A stretch of DNA of 64,000 nucleotides. It comes from Microvirga sp. (GTDB lineage Bacteria; Pseudomonadota; Alphaproteobacteria; Rhizobiales; Beijerinckiaceae). Shown one piece after another: positions 39,805-48,782 of the stretch. The first letter of the stretch is position 1, and every line of letters begins with the position of its first letter. The notes below the pieces were generated by a model that had not been told where the DNA came from, ran no database searches, and was given only the letters and a program-made list of their open reading frames with translations. The stretch spans positions 248,001-312,000 of the forward strand of contig NZ_JACXAB010000001.1 of the NCBI RefSeq assembly GCF_014699075.1, in the 5' to 3' direction. A program made the position numbers and the translations under genes.

Positions 39805-39875
39805 GGGGCGTATATGGCAGGTCGGAGGCCGAACGTCACGGGTGCAGGTGTCGCGTTGTTTGATCCAGGCGCGCA

Positions 39876-40099
39876 GTCATCCCGGACGCCGCAGGGAATC
39901 CGGGATCGTCAGACGAGAATGGCGCTGATTCACTTCTCCCAGTGGGAGAGGTCGCGCTTTCAGGCGCGGGTGAGGGGTTAGCGTCCTTTCCGGACAGGCC
40001 TGTAACCCCTCCCCCCAACCCTCTCCCACCCGGGAGAGGGAGACCCGCGCCTCATCCTGCACGCGATCCCGGCTCTCGCTTTGCTCGACCGGGATGACG
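39876..40099. repeat. Composite palindromic repeat (R3-like ends, R4 core)
   Basis: Outer GTCATCCCGGACGCCGCAGG and CTCGACCGGGATGACG flank a different palindrome, about 39933-40054: CTTCTCCCAGTGGGAGAG ... GGTGAGGGGTTAGC ... TAACCCCTCCCC ... CTCTCCCACCCGGGAGAGG. It takes up about half of the 428-bp gap between hemW and the tetR gene. I see no gene in the remainder. Confidence 0.8.
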
Positions 40100-40232
40100 C
40101 CCTTCGCTATGTCCCGAGACAAACTTTTCTGAACCTCTTCACCCACAATGATGTTCACTCTATGAGCCGTTCCATCCTGGCTTCCGCCATGCGGCAAGCC
40201 TAAGATGGCCGGCAGAGAGTTAGGAACCCATC

Positions 40233-40889
40233 ATGCGGCATTGGCGCGGTCCGTTCGACCGGCAGGGCTATCATCACGGCAATCTGAAGGAGGCGCTGAT
40301 CGAGGCGGCGCAGCGCTTCATTGCCGAGCGGGGCATTGGCGGGTTCACGCTGGCCGATGCGGCCAAGCTCGTAGGCGTCACACCGGCAGCGCTCTACCGG
40401 CATTTCCGGGGCCGGGATGCCCTGGTGGCCGAGGTGGCCTTCCGCGGCTACGACGAACTCGCGAAGCGGCTTGGCCGGGCGCTGCAGAGCGACGGCACGG
40501 CGCTGGAACGCTTCACCCGCATGGGCGAGGCCTATCTCGCCTTCGCCGAGCAGGAGCCCGGCTTCTATACGGCCATGTTCTCGGCGAAGACCACCGAAGG
40601 CGAGACCTCCTGCGGCCCCTTCTGGGCCAAGGCTGTGGAAAGCGGGGGCAAGCCCGCTGGCAACGCGTTCGATTTCCTGGTCAAGGCTCTCGCCGACACC
40701 TTCCCGGAAGGCTTTCAGACCGTCGACGCCCGGTTCATCGCCATCGAGGTCTGGGCGCTCTCCCATGGCATCGCCACCCTTGACGCCGCCGGCCAGTTGC
40801 CGAGGGGGCCGGGCCTGCCGGATAAGTACGAACTCCTGCGGGCCGGTGTGCTTGCCCTCGTCCACGGCGCCCTCAAGGGCAAAGCCTAA
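40233..40889 (+). CDS. TetR/AcrR-family transcription regulator
   Basis: 218 residues. The N-terminal HTH reads ALIEAAQRFIAERGIGGFTLADAAKLVGVTPAALYRHFRGRDALVAEV (about 19-66), classic TetR; a C-terminal ligand/dimer domain follows (TetR_C-like with FYTAMFSAKT). Same strand and 93 bases before the DUF2852 gene, with a palindrome in the gap, so that gene may be a target. The ligand is unknown. Confidence 0.92.
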   Translation: MRHWRGPFDRQGYHHGNLKEALIEAAQRFIAERGIGGFTLADAAKLVGVTPAALYRHFRGRDALVAEVAFRGYDELAKRLGRALQSDGTALERFTRMGEAYLAFAEQEPGFYTAMFSAKTTEGETSCGPFWAKAVESGGKPAGNAFDFLVKALADTFPEGFQTVDARFIAIEVWALSHGIATLDAAGQLPRGPGLPDKYELLRAGVLALVHGALKGKA

Positions 40890-40944
40890 GCGCCCAGTCG
40901 ATTTTTCCAAGATCGATCTCTTGAAAGCGCCCAAATCGATCCGC

Positions 40945-40969
40945 ATGTTAATGTTGTTAGCATTAACAT
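40945..40969. promoter_or_regulatory. AT-rich palindromic operator candidate before DUF2852
   Basis: ATGTTAATG (40945-40953), a seven-base spacer TTGTTAG, CATTAACAT (40961-40969): perfect nine-base arms in a GC-rich region, ending 13 bases before the DUF2852 ATG. Size and symmetry suit a TetR-type dimer site; the TetR gene just upstream is the natural candidate. Confidence 0.6.
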
Positions 40970-40982
40970 AGGAACCCTTTCG

Positions 40983-41456
40983 ATGTCAGATTCTGCCTCC
41001 GCCGCCTGGAACGCGGGCCCGCACGCGGGGCCGTGGGATAATCGGACCACCCGCCGCCATGGGCGCAAGCCCGGTCGCGGTCTGGAGATCGCCGGCATCA
41101 TTCTGGGCTTCATCTTCGTCTGGCCGCTCGCGCTGGCCTATCTGGTGTGGAAAATGTGTGAATATCCGAAATACGACGAGGCCAAGTCCTTCCTCCGCGA
41201 CACCTTCGGCCGGGCGCGCGATGATCTCGCGTCCCGCGGTGCAGCCGGCTTTGGGGGCTTTGCCAGCACCGGCAACGCGGCCTTCGACGATTACCGCCGC
41301 AGCGAGATCGAGCGCCTCGAGGAAGAGCGCCGCAAGCTCGACGAGGAGGCCCGTGACTTCCGCAACTTCGTCGAGGAGCTGAAGCGGGCCAAGGACCGCG
41401 AGGAGTTCGACGCCTACATGGCCAGGCGCCGCGGCAACGGCCCGACCAACGTCTAA
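40983..41456 (+). CDS. DUF2852 membrane protein
   Basis: 157 residues. A Gly/Pro/Arg-rich N-terminal stretch, a membrane helix (LEIAGIILGFIFVWPLALAYLVW, about 34-56), then MCEYPKYDEAKSF and a charged coiled coil (YRRSEIERLEEERRKLDEEARDFRNFVEELKRA). Matches the alphaproteobacterial DUF2852 family, whose function is unknown. Followed by a strong terminator. Confidence 0.88.
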   Translation: MSDSASAAWNAGPHAGPWDNRTTRRHGRKPGRGLEIAGIILGFIFVWPLALAYLVWKMCEYPKYDEAKSFLRDTFGRARDDLASRGAAGFGGFASTGNAAFDDYRRSEIERLEEERRKLDEEARDFRNFVEELKRAKDREEFDAYMARRRGNGPTNV

Positions 41457-41475
41457 AGCGGCTTAATCAGCAGCG

Positions 41476-41505
41476 AGAGCGCCCTTCGGGGCGCTCTTTC
41501 TTTTC
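41476..41505. terminator. Terminator after DUF2852, touching the facing kinase pseudogene
   Basis: Stem AGAGCGCCC / GGGCGCTCT with a TTCG tetraloop (41476-41497) and then TTTCTTTT. The facing gene's stop codon is at 41504-41506, so its 3' end lies in the T tract. Confidence 0.85.
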
Positions 41506-41993
41506 AGGGGTCGCTTGCGAGGATGACCGCGCTCGCTTTCTCGACACACTCGGAAAGGCTCAACAGAGAAGTGTCGAGAACGAGATCGCTGAAGGGACGG
41601 GCATGATACCCCTCGTCATACATTTCGACGATGCGGATCTTCTCTTCAGATGAGAGCCCGCTGCCCCCGGTTGGTCAACGCAACCTCAACCGACGGCGCC
41701 AGCGTCAGAACCAGAAACCGAGCCCTACGCCTATCCGTGGCCGCTTTCAGCCTTTCATGGTCAGCGTCGTCCAAAGGATAGGCCACAACAAGGTAGCGCC
41801 CCTGCCTCGTCGCAATCTCCCTTTCAATACGGCGAAGGGCAGCCTCGATACGGACGTTCAGAGGGGCGTCATCCGGGGCTTCATGATCGTCACCGTCGAT
41901 GAAAGAGGCTCTGGGGAGAGAATCGGTCAAAGCCCGACCAAGGGTGGACTTGCCGCTGTTGATAGGTCCATTGATGTGGATCACCGTCAGCAC
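41504..41993 (-). pseudogene. Small P-loop kinase (shikimate/gluconate-kinase-like), frameshifted
   Basis: From GTG 41993 the frame gives HINGPINSGKSTLGRAL (P loop), FIDGDDHE and up to ALTNRG, then meets a stop at 41646. In the next frame the family continues at once: SGLSSEEKIRIVEMYDEGYH, RPFSDLVLDTS, LSECVEK, to a stop at 41504. The switch falls at CCCCC (41664-41668; GGGGG on the coding strand). One G fewer would restore one frame of about 160 residues. It is either a single-base insertion in a homopolymer or a read error. Confidence 0.8.
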
Positions 41994-42019
41994 GGCTGGC
42001 TACTCTCCGGAAAGCCTGA

Positions 42020-42661
42020 TCAAGACCTGTCCAAGCACCCGGCGGCCAGCTTCACGAAAGCGCGCGCGCGGTGGGAGAGGCCCGAGGGCTGCGGCTTCGA
42101 CCAGTCGATGCCGTGCTTCTCCTCCGACGAAATCTCCCCGAAGGTCTCGGAGAAGCCGTCCGGCTGGAACATGGGGTCGTACCCAAAACCTTTGTCGCCG
42201 CGCGGCGGCCAGACCACTTGGCCGAAGATGCGGCCCTCGAACAGCTCCTCATGTCCATCGGGCCAGGCGATGACCAGGGCCGAGACGAAGTGCGCACGCC
42301 GGTCCGTCGCGTCACGCTTCTTCAGCTCGCCTATCACCCGCTCCATAGCGGCGTAGAAGTCCCTGTTCGGACCGGCCCAGTCGGCCGTGAACAGCCCCGG
42401 CGCGCCGTCGAGCGCATCCACACACAGGCCTGAATCGTCGGAGAGCGCCGGCAGGCCCGTGGCCCTGGCGGCCGCATGGGCCTTGATGGCGGCGTTCTCG
42501 GCGAACATGTGCCCCGTCTCGTCGGGCACCGGCAGGCCGAGTTCTCCCGCCGACACGGCCTCGATGCCGAAAGGCGCGAGCAGCTCCTGCATCTCGCGCA
42601 GCTTGCCCGCATTGTGGGTGGCAATGACGACCTTGCCGGTCAGGGAGCGATGCAGGCTCAT
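42020..42661 (-). CDS. rdgB: RdgB/HAM1 non-canonical purine NTP pyrophosphatase
   Basis: Removes dITP/XTP from nucleotide pools. 213 residues. [68 protein letters not shown] and [10 protein letters not shown] are complete HAM1 signatures. ATG 42661 overlaps the rph stop (ATGA), so it is coupled to rph. Confidence 0.97.
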   Translation of the reverse strand: MSLHRSLTGKVVIATHNAGKLREMQELLAPFGIEAVSAGELGLPVPDETGHMFAENAAIKAHAAARATGLPALSDDSGLCVDALDGAPGLFTADWAGPNRDFYAAMERVIGELKKRDATDRRAHFVSALVIAWPDGHEELFEGRIFGQVVWPPRGDKGFGYDPMFQPDGFSETFGEISSEEKHGIDWSKPQPSGLSHRARAFVKLAAGCLDRS

Positions 42662-43371
42662 GCCACCGCCTTCTTCTGCAGGTCCACGAGTTGCGCCACG
42701 CCGGCCTTGGCAAGGCGCAGGAGGTGCAGGAACTCCTCCTCGGAGAAGGGCTTGCCCTCGGCCGTGCCCTGCACCTCGACGATGCCGCCGGAGCCCGTGA
42801 TCACGAAATTGGAATCCGTCTCGGCGACCGAGTCCTCGGCGTAATCGAGGTCCAGCACCGGCGTGCCCTTGTAGATGCCGCAGGAGATGGCGGCGACGGG
42901 CTCGCGCAGGGGGTTGATCGAGATGATGGAGCGGCTCTGCATCCAGGCGAAGCAATCGTGCAGGGCCACCCAGGCGCCGGTGATGGACGCGGTGCGGGTT
43001 CCGCCATCGGCCTGGATCACGTCGCAATCGACCACGATCTGCCGCTCGCCCATGGCCGGCAGGTTGACCACGGCGCGCAAGGAGCGGCCGATGAGGCGCT
43101 GGATCTCCTGCGTGCGGCCGGAGGGCTTGCCGGAATTGACCTCGCGCCGGGTGCGCTCATGGGTGGCGCGGGGCAGCATGGAATATTCCGCCGTCACCCA
43201 GCCCTTGCCCGTGCCGCGCAGCCACGGCGGCCCCTTCTCCTCCAGCGAGGCGGTGCAGATGACCTTCGTGTTGCCGAAGGAGACGAGGCAGGAGCCCTCC
43301 GCATAGCGCGCGACGCCGCGCTCCAGGGTGACGGGGCGCAATTCGTCGGGGGCACGGTTGGACGGGCGCAT
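42658..43371 (-). CDS. rph: Ribonuclease PH
   Basis: 3' trimming of tRNA by phosphorolysis. 237 residues. Starts [19 protein letters not shown], has [45 protein letters not shown], the catalytic [19 protein letters not shown] and LDLDYAEDS. Divergent from hrcA and overlapping rdgB, the usual alphaproteobacterial order. Confidence 0.98.
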   Translation of the reverse strand: MRPSNRAPDELRPVTLERGVARYAEGSCLVSFGNTKVICTASLEEKGPPWLRGTGKGWVTAEYSMLPRATHERTRREVNSGKPSGRTQEIQRLIGRSLRAVVNLPAMGERQIVVDCDVIQADGGTRTASITGAWVALHDCFAWMQSRSIISINPLREPVAAISCGIYKGTPVLDLDYAEDSVAETDSNFVITGSGGIVEVQGTAEGKPFSEEEFLHLLRLAKAGVAQLVDLQKKAVA

Positions 43372-43520
43372 GGCGGGATTCTCCTTCAGATCTCGTGATT
43401 CACGCCTGTTTGAGCCCCCCGGGCACTTTGCGCAAGGGTCAAGCCTTGCCTAATAGGCCCTGGACCCGCACATAATGCTTCATTGCAGCGTCGAGTTGTT
43501 GAGAGCGTAGAACCCATCGG

Positions 43521-44612
43521 ATGCACGCCACCGGGCCCTTCTCCCATCTGTCGGAAGCCCGCGCCATCGCGGAGCTGAACGACCGTTCCCGCGAGATCTT
43601 CCGCCAGATCGTCGAGAGTTACCTGATCACGGGCGAGCCCGTGGGCTCGCGCCACCTGTCGCGTATCCTGCCGATGACCCTCTCGCCGGCCTCGATCCGC
43701 AATGTCATGGCGGATCTGGAGACCGCGGGCCTGATCTTCGCCCCCCATACCAGCGCTGGGCGCCTGCCCACGGAGACGGGCCTGCGCTTCTTCGTCGATG
43801 CCATGATGGAGATCGGCGACGTCACCTCCGACGAGCGGGCGCGGATCGAGGCGCAGATGAGGGCGGCCGCCTCCGGCCACACCATGGAAACGGCGCTGGC
43901 CGAAGCCTCGGCGCTTCTCTCCGGCGTCTCGCGCGGCGCCGGCGTGGTGGTGACCTCCAAGTCCAACACGCGGCTCAAGCACATCGAGTTCGTGCGCCTC
44001 GACCCAGCCCGCGCCCTGGTGGTCTTGGTCTCCGAGGACGGCTCGGTGGAAAACCGCCTTCTCGACCTGCCCGCAGGCCTTCCGGCCGGGGCCCTCGTGG
44101 AGGCCGGCAATTTTCTCAACGCCCGCATCCAGGGCAAGACGCTCGGCGACATCAAGCAGGAGATCCAGGCGCGCCGCGGCGACATGGAGCGCGAGCTCGA
44201 TGTGCTCACCGCCCGGCTGGTGGAGGCGGGTCTCGCCACCACGGTGGGACCGGCGGAATCCCGCCAGCTCATCGTGCGCGGCCAAGCCAACCTCCTGGAC
44301 GACCTGAAGGCGGCGGAAGACCTGGATCGCATCCGCCTGCTGTTCTCGGACCTCGAGACCCAGACCGACGTGATCGACTTGCTGAGCCGCGCCGAGGGTG
44401 GCGAAGGGGTGCGCATCTTCATCGGCTCGGAGAACAAGCTGTTCTCGCTTTCCGGCTCCTCGATGATCGCCGCCCCGTTCCGGGACGGCAGCCAGAAGAT
44501 CGTCGGCGTTCTCGGCGTCATCGGCCCGACGCGGCTCAACTACGCCCGCATCGTCCCGATGGTGGACTACACCGCCAAGGTGATCTCGCGCATCTTGGAG
44601 AAGGGCCGTTAG
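43521..44612 (+). CDS. hrcA: Heat-inducible transcription repressor HrcA
   Basis: 363 residues. N-terminal winged helix ([64 protein letters not shown]), a GAF-like middle and the C-terminal [23 protein letters not shown] and [22 protein letters not shown]. It represses groE-type operons through CIRCE elements; no CIRCE sequence is seen in its own upstream region or before dnaK or grpE here. In relatives grpE follows; here it does not. Confidence 0.97.
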   Translation: MHATGPFSHLSEARAIAELNDRSREIFRQIVESYLITGEPVGSRHLSRILPMTLSPASIRNVMADLETAGLIFAPHTSAGRLPTETGLRFFVDAMMEIGDVTSDERARIEAQMRAAASGHTMETALAEASALLSGVSRGAGVVVTSKSNTRLKHIEFVRLDPARALVVLVSEDGSVENRLLDLPAGLPAGALVEAGNFLNARIQGKTLGDIKQEIQARRGDMERELDVLTARLVEAGLATTVGPAESRQLIVRGQANLLDDLKAAEDLDRIRLLFSDLETQTDVIDLLSRAEGGEGVRIFIGSENKLFSLSGSSMIAAPFRDGSQKIVGVLGVIGPTRLNYARIVPMVDYTAKVISRILEKGR

Positions 44613-44772
44613 GATCCACAGTTCCGGCCCTCCAGGCTGACCACTCGCCGCGTGATCGCCTCCCTTACGAAATCGTAATCCTCCCGCAATGCGGCAGGCA
44701 TCCGGCAAAGCTTAAGGTTGATCCTGCTTCGGATTGAACCCTTCGCCGCCCGTGACACAACGGAGAACCAGC

Positions 44773-44988
44773 ATGACGTCAGACCGGCCGTTTCAGGAGC
44801 AGACGGGTGCCACGCAGCCCTTCGATCTGAGCCAGATCAAGGAAGCCGTGCGGGAGTTGCGCGCCTTGAGCCCCAGAAGCGCTTTGGCCGATCTGGTCGA
44901 GGAAAAGATCCGGACAATGGAGAGCCGCCATCCTGTGCCGCCTCTCCCGCTGTCGATCAAACCGACGCGATGGACCGGTCACCCTTGA
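44773..44988 (+). CDS. Small hypothetical protein
   Basis: 71 residues: a Gln/Thr-rich start, an amphipathic stretch (LSQIKEAVRELRALSPRSALADLVEEKIRTMESR) and a proline-rich tail. ATG 44773 has GGAG eight bases upstream. No recognised domain. Moderately convincing because of the ribosome site and charged helix. Confidence 0.45.
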   Translation: MTSDRPFQEQTGATQPFDLSQIKEAVRELRALSPRSALADLVEEKIRTMESRHPVPPLPLSIKPTRWTGHP

Positions 44989-45016
44989 GTTTTCCTCGTC
45001 TGCTCGATTGAACCGG

Positions 45017-45565
45017 TCACGGTTTCGGCGGCAGCGGATCGGGCACCTTGTTCTTCACGGGAGGGACTTGGCGGAGGTAGGCGAACACGGCTTTCAGATC
45101 GTCATCGGTCATGTTTCCGTAGGCTGGCCATGGCATCGGCGGCAGGATCGGCCGGCCCTGGCCCTGGTGGCGCCCCGTGCGCATGGTCTGGATGAACTGC
45201 TGCTCGGTGAAATCCCTCAGCACACCTGTTTCCGGATCGGACGTGAGATTGGCGGAGAAACTGACGCCCCAGGTTCCAGACCAACCGGTCGAGGTTGGAT
45301 TCATGGCGCCGCTCCAGGGTGGTGAGAGAGTGGCCGGTGCGGAGATCGTCACATCCTGCGGGTGGCCCGACAAGGCCCGCTTCATGTCAGGCTCGGGACC
45401 GGCAGAGCCCATCATCCAAGGCGTATGGCAATCGTGGCAACCGGCAATGGAGACCAGGTACTCACCGCGCTTCACCTGGGCGCCAGCGCTGTCCTGAGAA
45501 GACACGGTGCTTGGCATCAGCAAGGCAGTCGTCAACATCAACGGTAGGGCGCGGTGCATGGTCAT
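45017..45565 (-). CDS. Periplasmic c-type cytochrome, monoheme
   Basis: 182 residues with a signal peptide (LPLMLTTALLMPSTVSS) and one heme motif C43HDCH47 in YLVSIAGCHDCHTPW. Axial Met candidates lie in the second half (PILPPMPWPAYGNMTDDDLKAVFAYLRQVPPVKN), a typical cytochrome c fold end. Overlaps the diheme gene upstream by four bases. Probably an electron carrier with its partner; the donor is not encoded here. Confidence 0.85.
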   Translation of the reverse strand: MTMHRALPLMLTTALLMPSTVSSQDSAGAQVKRGEYLVSIAGCHDCHTPWMMGSAGPEPDMKRALSGHPQDVTISAPATLSPPWSGAMNPTSTGWSGTWGVSFSANLTSDPETGVLRDFTEQQFIQTMRTGRHQGQGRPILPPMPWPAYGNMTDDDLKAVFAYLRQVPPVKNKVPDPLPPKP

Positions 45566-46680
45566 CTCCCTTCTGCGTTTGCGTGCGCTTGCTGGACGGA
45601 AGCACCTTTCTCTTCGATCCAGCGGTAAAGCAGGCGCACGGCTTCATTATCGATCATCTCGGTTCCGAGCGGCGGCATCTGCAAGGCGGGGGAGCGGGAT
45701 GAGACCCGCTGCATCAATGCACTGCGGCCGGGATGCCCCGGCTCAACGCGAAGCACGGCGTCCGGCGACTGCCCGGGAGCAGGCTTCTTGACGGCCTGCC
45801 CGACGGTGCTCGTGCTGGCCGGCTCACCTGCGTTCATGACGCTGTGGCGCAGAAAGAGCGCGATGTTCTGCAACGAGCCACGCTCGTTGTGGCAATGACC
45901 GCAATTGCCATGCATGTAGCCGAGAGCCGCACGCTCCGTTTCGTTCACGCCGGCGATCCGCGGCGGCACATCGAGCACGGCCTTGGGCAGGCCGACGAGC
46001 AGACCTCTATCGACAAGATATCTGAGATCCACATGCGGCTCGGGCTGAAGTTCGGCATGGGGCGCACCGGCATCCCGCTCCGACGACAGCTGAAGCGTCC
46101 CGAAGCCGAGAACCTCTGACGGCCCTCCCTGATGGCAGGCCTTGCAGTCTGTCACGCCCGGTATCGTGTGCGAGCGCCCGCCTGCGAGCGGATACGCGCC
46201 GCGCTTGCCGCGGGCCGAGACCAGCTGCGCCTCGCGGCCATCGGGGCTCCAGGCATAGGCGGCGTAGAGCCATTGGCCGTCAGCCCGGCGTTCGAGATAG
46301 CGCGTCTCGACCCGCTGGCCGTTGAAGGAGAATTCTTTCCAGAAGCGCGTGCCGACCGGGAAGATCCAGGCTTCCGGATCGGACCCGTCGATGGCGGTGC
46401 CCGGCGGCAGGGAGATCCAGCGGCGCTTGGTGGCGCCATCGCTCCACAGCGGGTATTGCGGCGCGAACGCGAGGTGCGCGGGATCGACCTGCAAGGTGAC
46501 AGGATCGGCGTAGAGGCCGGTTTCGGGAAGCGTCGATGGCGGGATCGCCGTCGCAGGCTGCGGGATCGCCGGAACATTCGGGATCGAAGCGAAGAGCAGG
46601 ATCAGCACCGCACCGACGGCGACCGGCCAGTAACCCTGACGAGACTGCAACAGCTTCGTGGTGGCAAGCACCTTGGCCAT
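45562..46680 (-). CDS. Membrane-anchored diheme c-type cytochrome-like protein
   Basis: 372 residues. An N-terminal hydrophobic helix (about 17-33) anchors or exports it. The first half has [41 protein letters not shown] and [14 protein letters not shown], seen in the SO2930-type diheme family. Heme sites C179KACH183 and C260GHCH264 follow. Late [21 protein letters not shown] resembles a C-terminal cytochrome module. Transcribed with the next monoheme cytochrome. The redox partner and substrate are unknown. Confidence 0.85.
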   Translation of the reverse strand: MAKVLATTKLLQSRQGYWPVAVGAVLILLFASIPNVPAIPQPATAIPPSTLPETGLYADPVTLQVDPAHLAFAPQYPLWSDGATKRRWISLPPGTAIDGSDPEAWIFPVGTRFWKEFSFNGQRVETRYLERRADGQWLYAAYAWSPDGREAQLVSARGKRGAYPLAGGRSHTIPGVTDCKACHQGGPSEVLGFGTLQLSSERDAGAPHAELQPEPHVDLRYLVDRGLLVGLPKAVLDVPPRIAGVNETERAALGYMHGNCGHCHNERGSLQNIALFLRHSVMNAGEPASTSTVGQAVKKPAPGQSPDAVLRVEPGHPGRSALMQRVSSRSPALQMPPLGTEMIDNEAVRLLYRWIEEKGASVQQAHANAEGR

Positions 46681-47193
46681 GCATGTCTTCCCTTGCTTTC
46701 AGGATGAAAGCATACCGATGGATACACCTGTTTTCCTTGCGTCGCGGTGATCCTACGCACCTGCGCACCACTCCCCTAAAACTCTTCCGGGGTGGCCCTT
46801 CGGACGGCTCCCGTCCCAAAAGGGATCGGGTGTTGGCGCTCAATGAGCGTGAGGATTCCTGCTATCACCGCCTCCGGTGCTTGGTTGCTTCGGCCGAGTA
46901 CGGGCGACGGGGCAGGATTTCGAGCCGATCCGCCCACATGCGCCGTGAACATGCCCTGATCCCAGGACCGCCGGTTGCGCCGCAGGATTAAGCTGATATG
47001 GAGGGGCATGGTTCACCACAGCACCCTTGCGACGATCTCAGGGATGACCCCGCCGTAGCGCGGCGCGTTGGGCGCATCGCCGCCCTGAACCTGCTTCCAT
47101 TTCCTTCGTCGCCACGGCCGCTCCTGCCCCACAGCAGGGCTTTTGCCCGTAGCGCATCATGCCCTCGCCAGCAGGGCTCACGAGACTTTTGAC
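46681..47193. other. 513-bp intergenic region with a structured segment before the SulP gene
   Basis: No convincing gene. Contains GGACGG-CTC-CCGTCC near 46800, CGCTCAATGAGCG near 46840 and, nearer the SulP gene, two GC hairpins: CGCCG-N5-CGGCG within 47050-47065 and GGGCG-N6-CGCCC within 47068-47088. The last two lie in the expected 5' leader of the transporter and could be a regulatory RNA. Confidence 0.4.
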
Positions 47194-48672
47194 ATGACCC
47201 ATCTCTCCCGCCTCAAGGCCGAGTGGTTTCCCAACGTGCCCCGCGATCTTCTTGCCGGCACCGTGGTGGCCCTCGCCCTGATCCCGGAGGCCATCGCCTT
47301 CTCGATCATCGCCGGCGTTGACCCGAAGGTCGGCCTCTATGCCTCCTTCTGCATCGCCGTCGTCACCGCCGTCGCGGGCGGACGCCCGGGCATGATTTCC
47401 GCCGCCACGGGCGCCATGGCGCTCGTCATGGTCACCCTGGTGAAGGAGCACGGACTGCAATATCTGCTCGCCGCCACGCTTCTCACGGGGGCGCTGCAGA
47501 TCGTGGCAGGCCTGCTTCGCCTCGGCGACCTCATGCGTTTCGTCTCCCGCTCCGTGGTGACGGGCTTCGTCAACGCGCTCGCCATCCTGATCTTCATGGC
47601 GCAGTTGCCCGAGTTCGTCGGTCAGGGCCCGCTCATGTACGGCATGGTCGCGGTGGGCCTTGCAATCATCTACTTCCTGCCGCTGGTCACGAAGGCCGTT
47701 CCCTCCGCCCTCGTCACCATCGTCCTGCTGACGGCGGTTTCGATTTACTTCGGGTTCGACCTGCGCACGGTGGGCGACATGGGCCAGTTGCCGAGCGACC
47801 TGCCAGCCTTCGCCCTGCCTGACGTGCCACTCAATTTGAAGACGCTTCAGATCATCCTGCCCTACTCGCTCACGCTCGCCATGGTGGGCCTGCTCGAATC
47901 CCTCATGACGGCCGCCATCGTGGACGAGATGACGGATACGGACAGCTCCAAGAACCGGGAATGCGGCGGACAGGGCCTCGCCAACATCGTGGCCGGCCTG
48001 TTCGGCGGCATGGCGGGCTGCGCCATGATCGGTCAGTCGGTGATCAACGTCTCGTCCGGCGGGCGCGGGCGGCTCTCGACCCTCTGGGCCGGCGCCTTCC
48101 TGCTCTTCCTCATCCTCGTCCTCGACGACTGGGTGCGGCAGATCCCCATGGCCGCCCTGGTCGCGGTGATGATCATGGTGTCGATCAACACCTTCCAGTG
48201 GGGGTCGCTCCTGGCCATGCGCCTCCACCCCAAAAGCTCCAGCATCGTCATGGTGGCGACCGTCGCCGTGGTGGTCTTCACCCATGACCTCGCCAAGGGC
48301 GTGCTGGTGGGCGTGATCCTGAGCGGTATCTTCTTCGCCCGGAAGGTCGCCAAGTTCTTCACCGTTGCCTCGGAGCGCGAAGGCGACGTGCGGACCTACC
48401 GGGTCAACGGCGAGATCTTCTTTGCCACGGCCGAGGCCTTCCACAGCGCCTTTGACTTCCGTGAGGAAGACTTGGAAAAGGTGGTGATCGACGTGACGGC
48501 CTCCCATTTCTGGGACATTACCGGCATCAACGCCCTGGACCGGGTGGTATTGAAGTTCCGCCATCACGACATCCCGGTGGAGATCGTGAGCCTCAACGAG
48601 GCGAGCGCCACCCTGGTCGAGAAGCTGGGCACCCATCAGAAGGAGGGGTCCAGCCTCGCGGCAGGCCACTAA
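47194..48672 (+). CDS. SulP-family inorganic anion transporter with STAS domain
   Basis: 492 residues. Ten or more membrane helices with the SulP start [47 protein letters not shown] and [18 protein letters not shown]. The C-terminal STAS domain (about 400-485) includes [28 protein letters not shown] 47194 is where the family starts. Sulfate, bicarbonate or another anion are all possible; no carbonic anhydrase or sulfate-assimilation gene is adjacent. Confidence 0.93.
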   Translation: MTHLSRLKAEWFPNVPRDLLAGTVVALALIPEAIAFSIIAGVDPKVGLYASFCIAVVTAVAGGRPGMISAATGAMALVMVTLVKEHGLQYLLAATLLTGALQIVAGLLRLGDLMRFVSRSVVTGFVNALAILIFMAQLPEFVGQGPLMYGMVAVGLAIIYFLPLVTKAVPSALVTIVLLTAVSIYFGFDLRTVGDMGQLPSDLPAFALPDVPLNLKTLQIILPYSLTLAMVGLLESLMTAAIVDEMTDTDSSKNRECGGQGLANIVAGLFGGMAGCAMIGQSVINVSSGGRGRLSTLWAGAFLLFLILVLDDWVRQIPMAALVAVMIMVSINTFQWGSLLAMRLHPKSSSIVMVATVAVVVFTHDLAKGVLVGVILSGIFFARKVAKFFTVASEREGDVRTYRVNGEIFFATAEAFHSAFDFREEDLEKVVIDVTASHFWDITGINALDRVVLKFRHHDIPVEIVSLNEASATLVEKLGTHQKEGSSLAAGH

Positions 48673-48782
48673 GGCGCCCGAAACCCTGGAAAGCCCCCAC
48701 GCGACACCGCCTTCCCTTGGCATAAGGGGGCCGGGCTGCTATTGCCCGGCCAACAGGGTTTCACACCCGCCAGAGTTTACTG

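Noticed and set aside
43372-43520. CIRCE operator before hrcA
   Set aside because: No TTAGCACTC-N9-GAGTGCTAA-like repeat in this gap or before dnaK or grpE.
46776-47009. 77-residue minus-strand ORF before the cytochrome operon
   Set aside because: Arg/Pro-rich composition with no ribosome site or domain.
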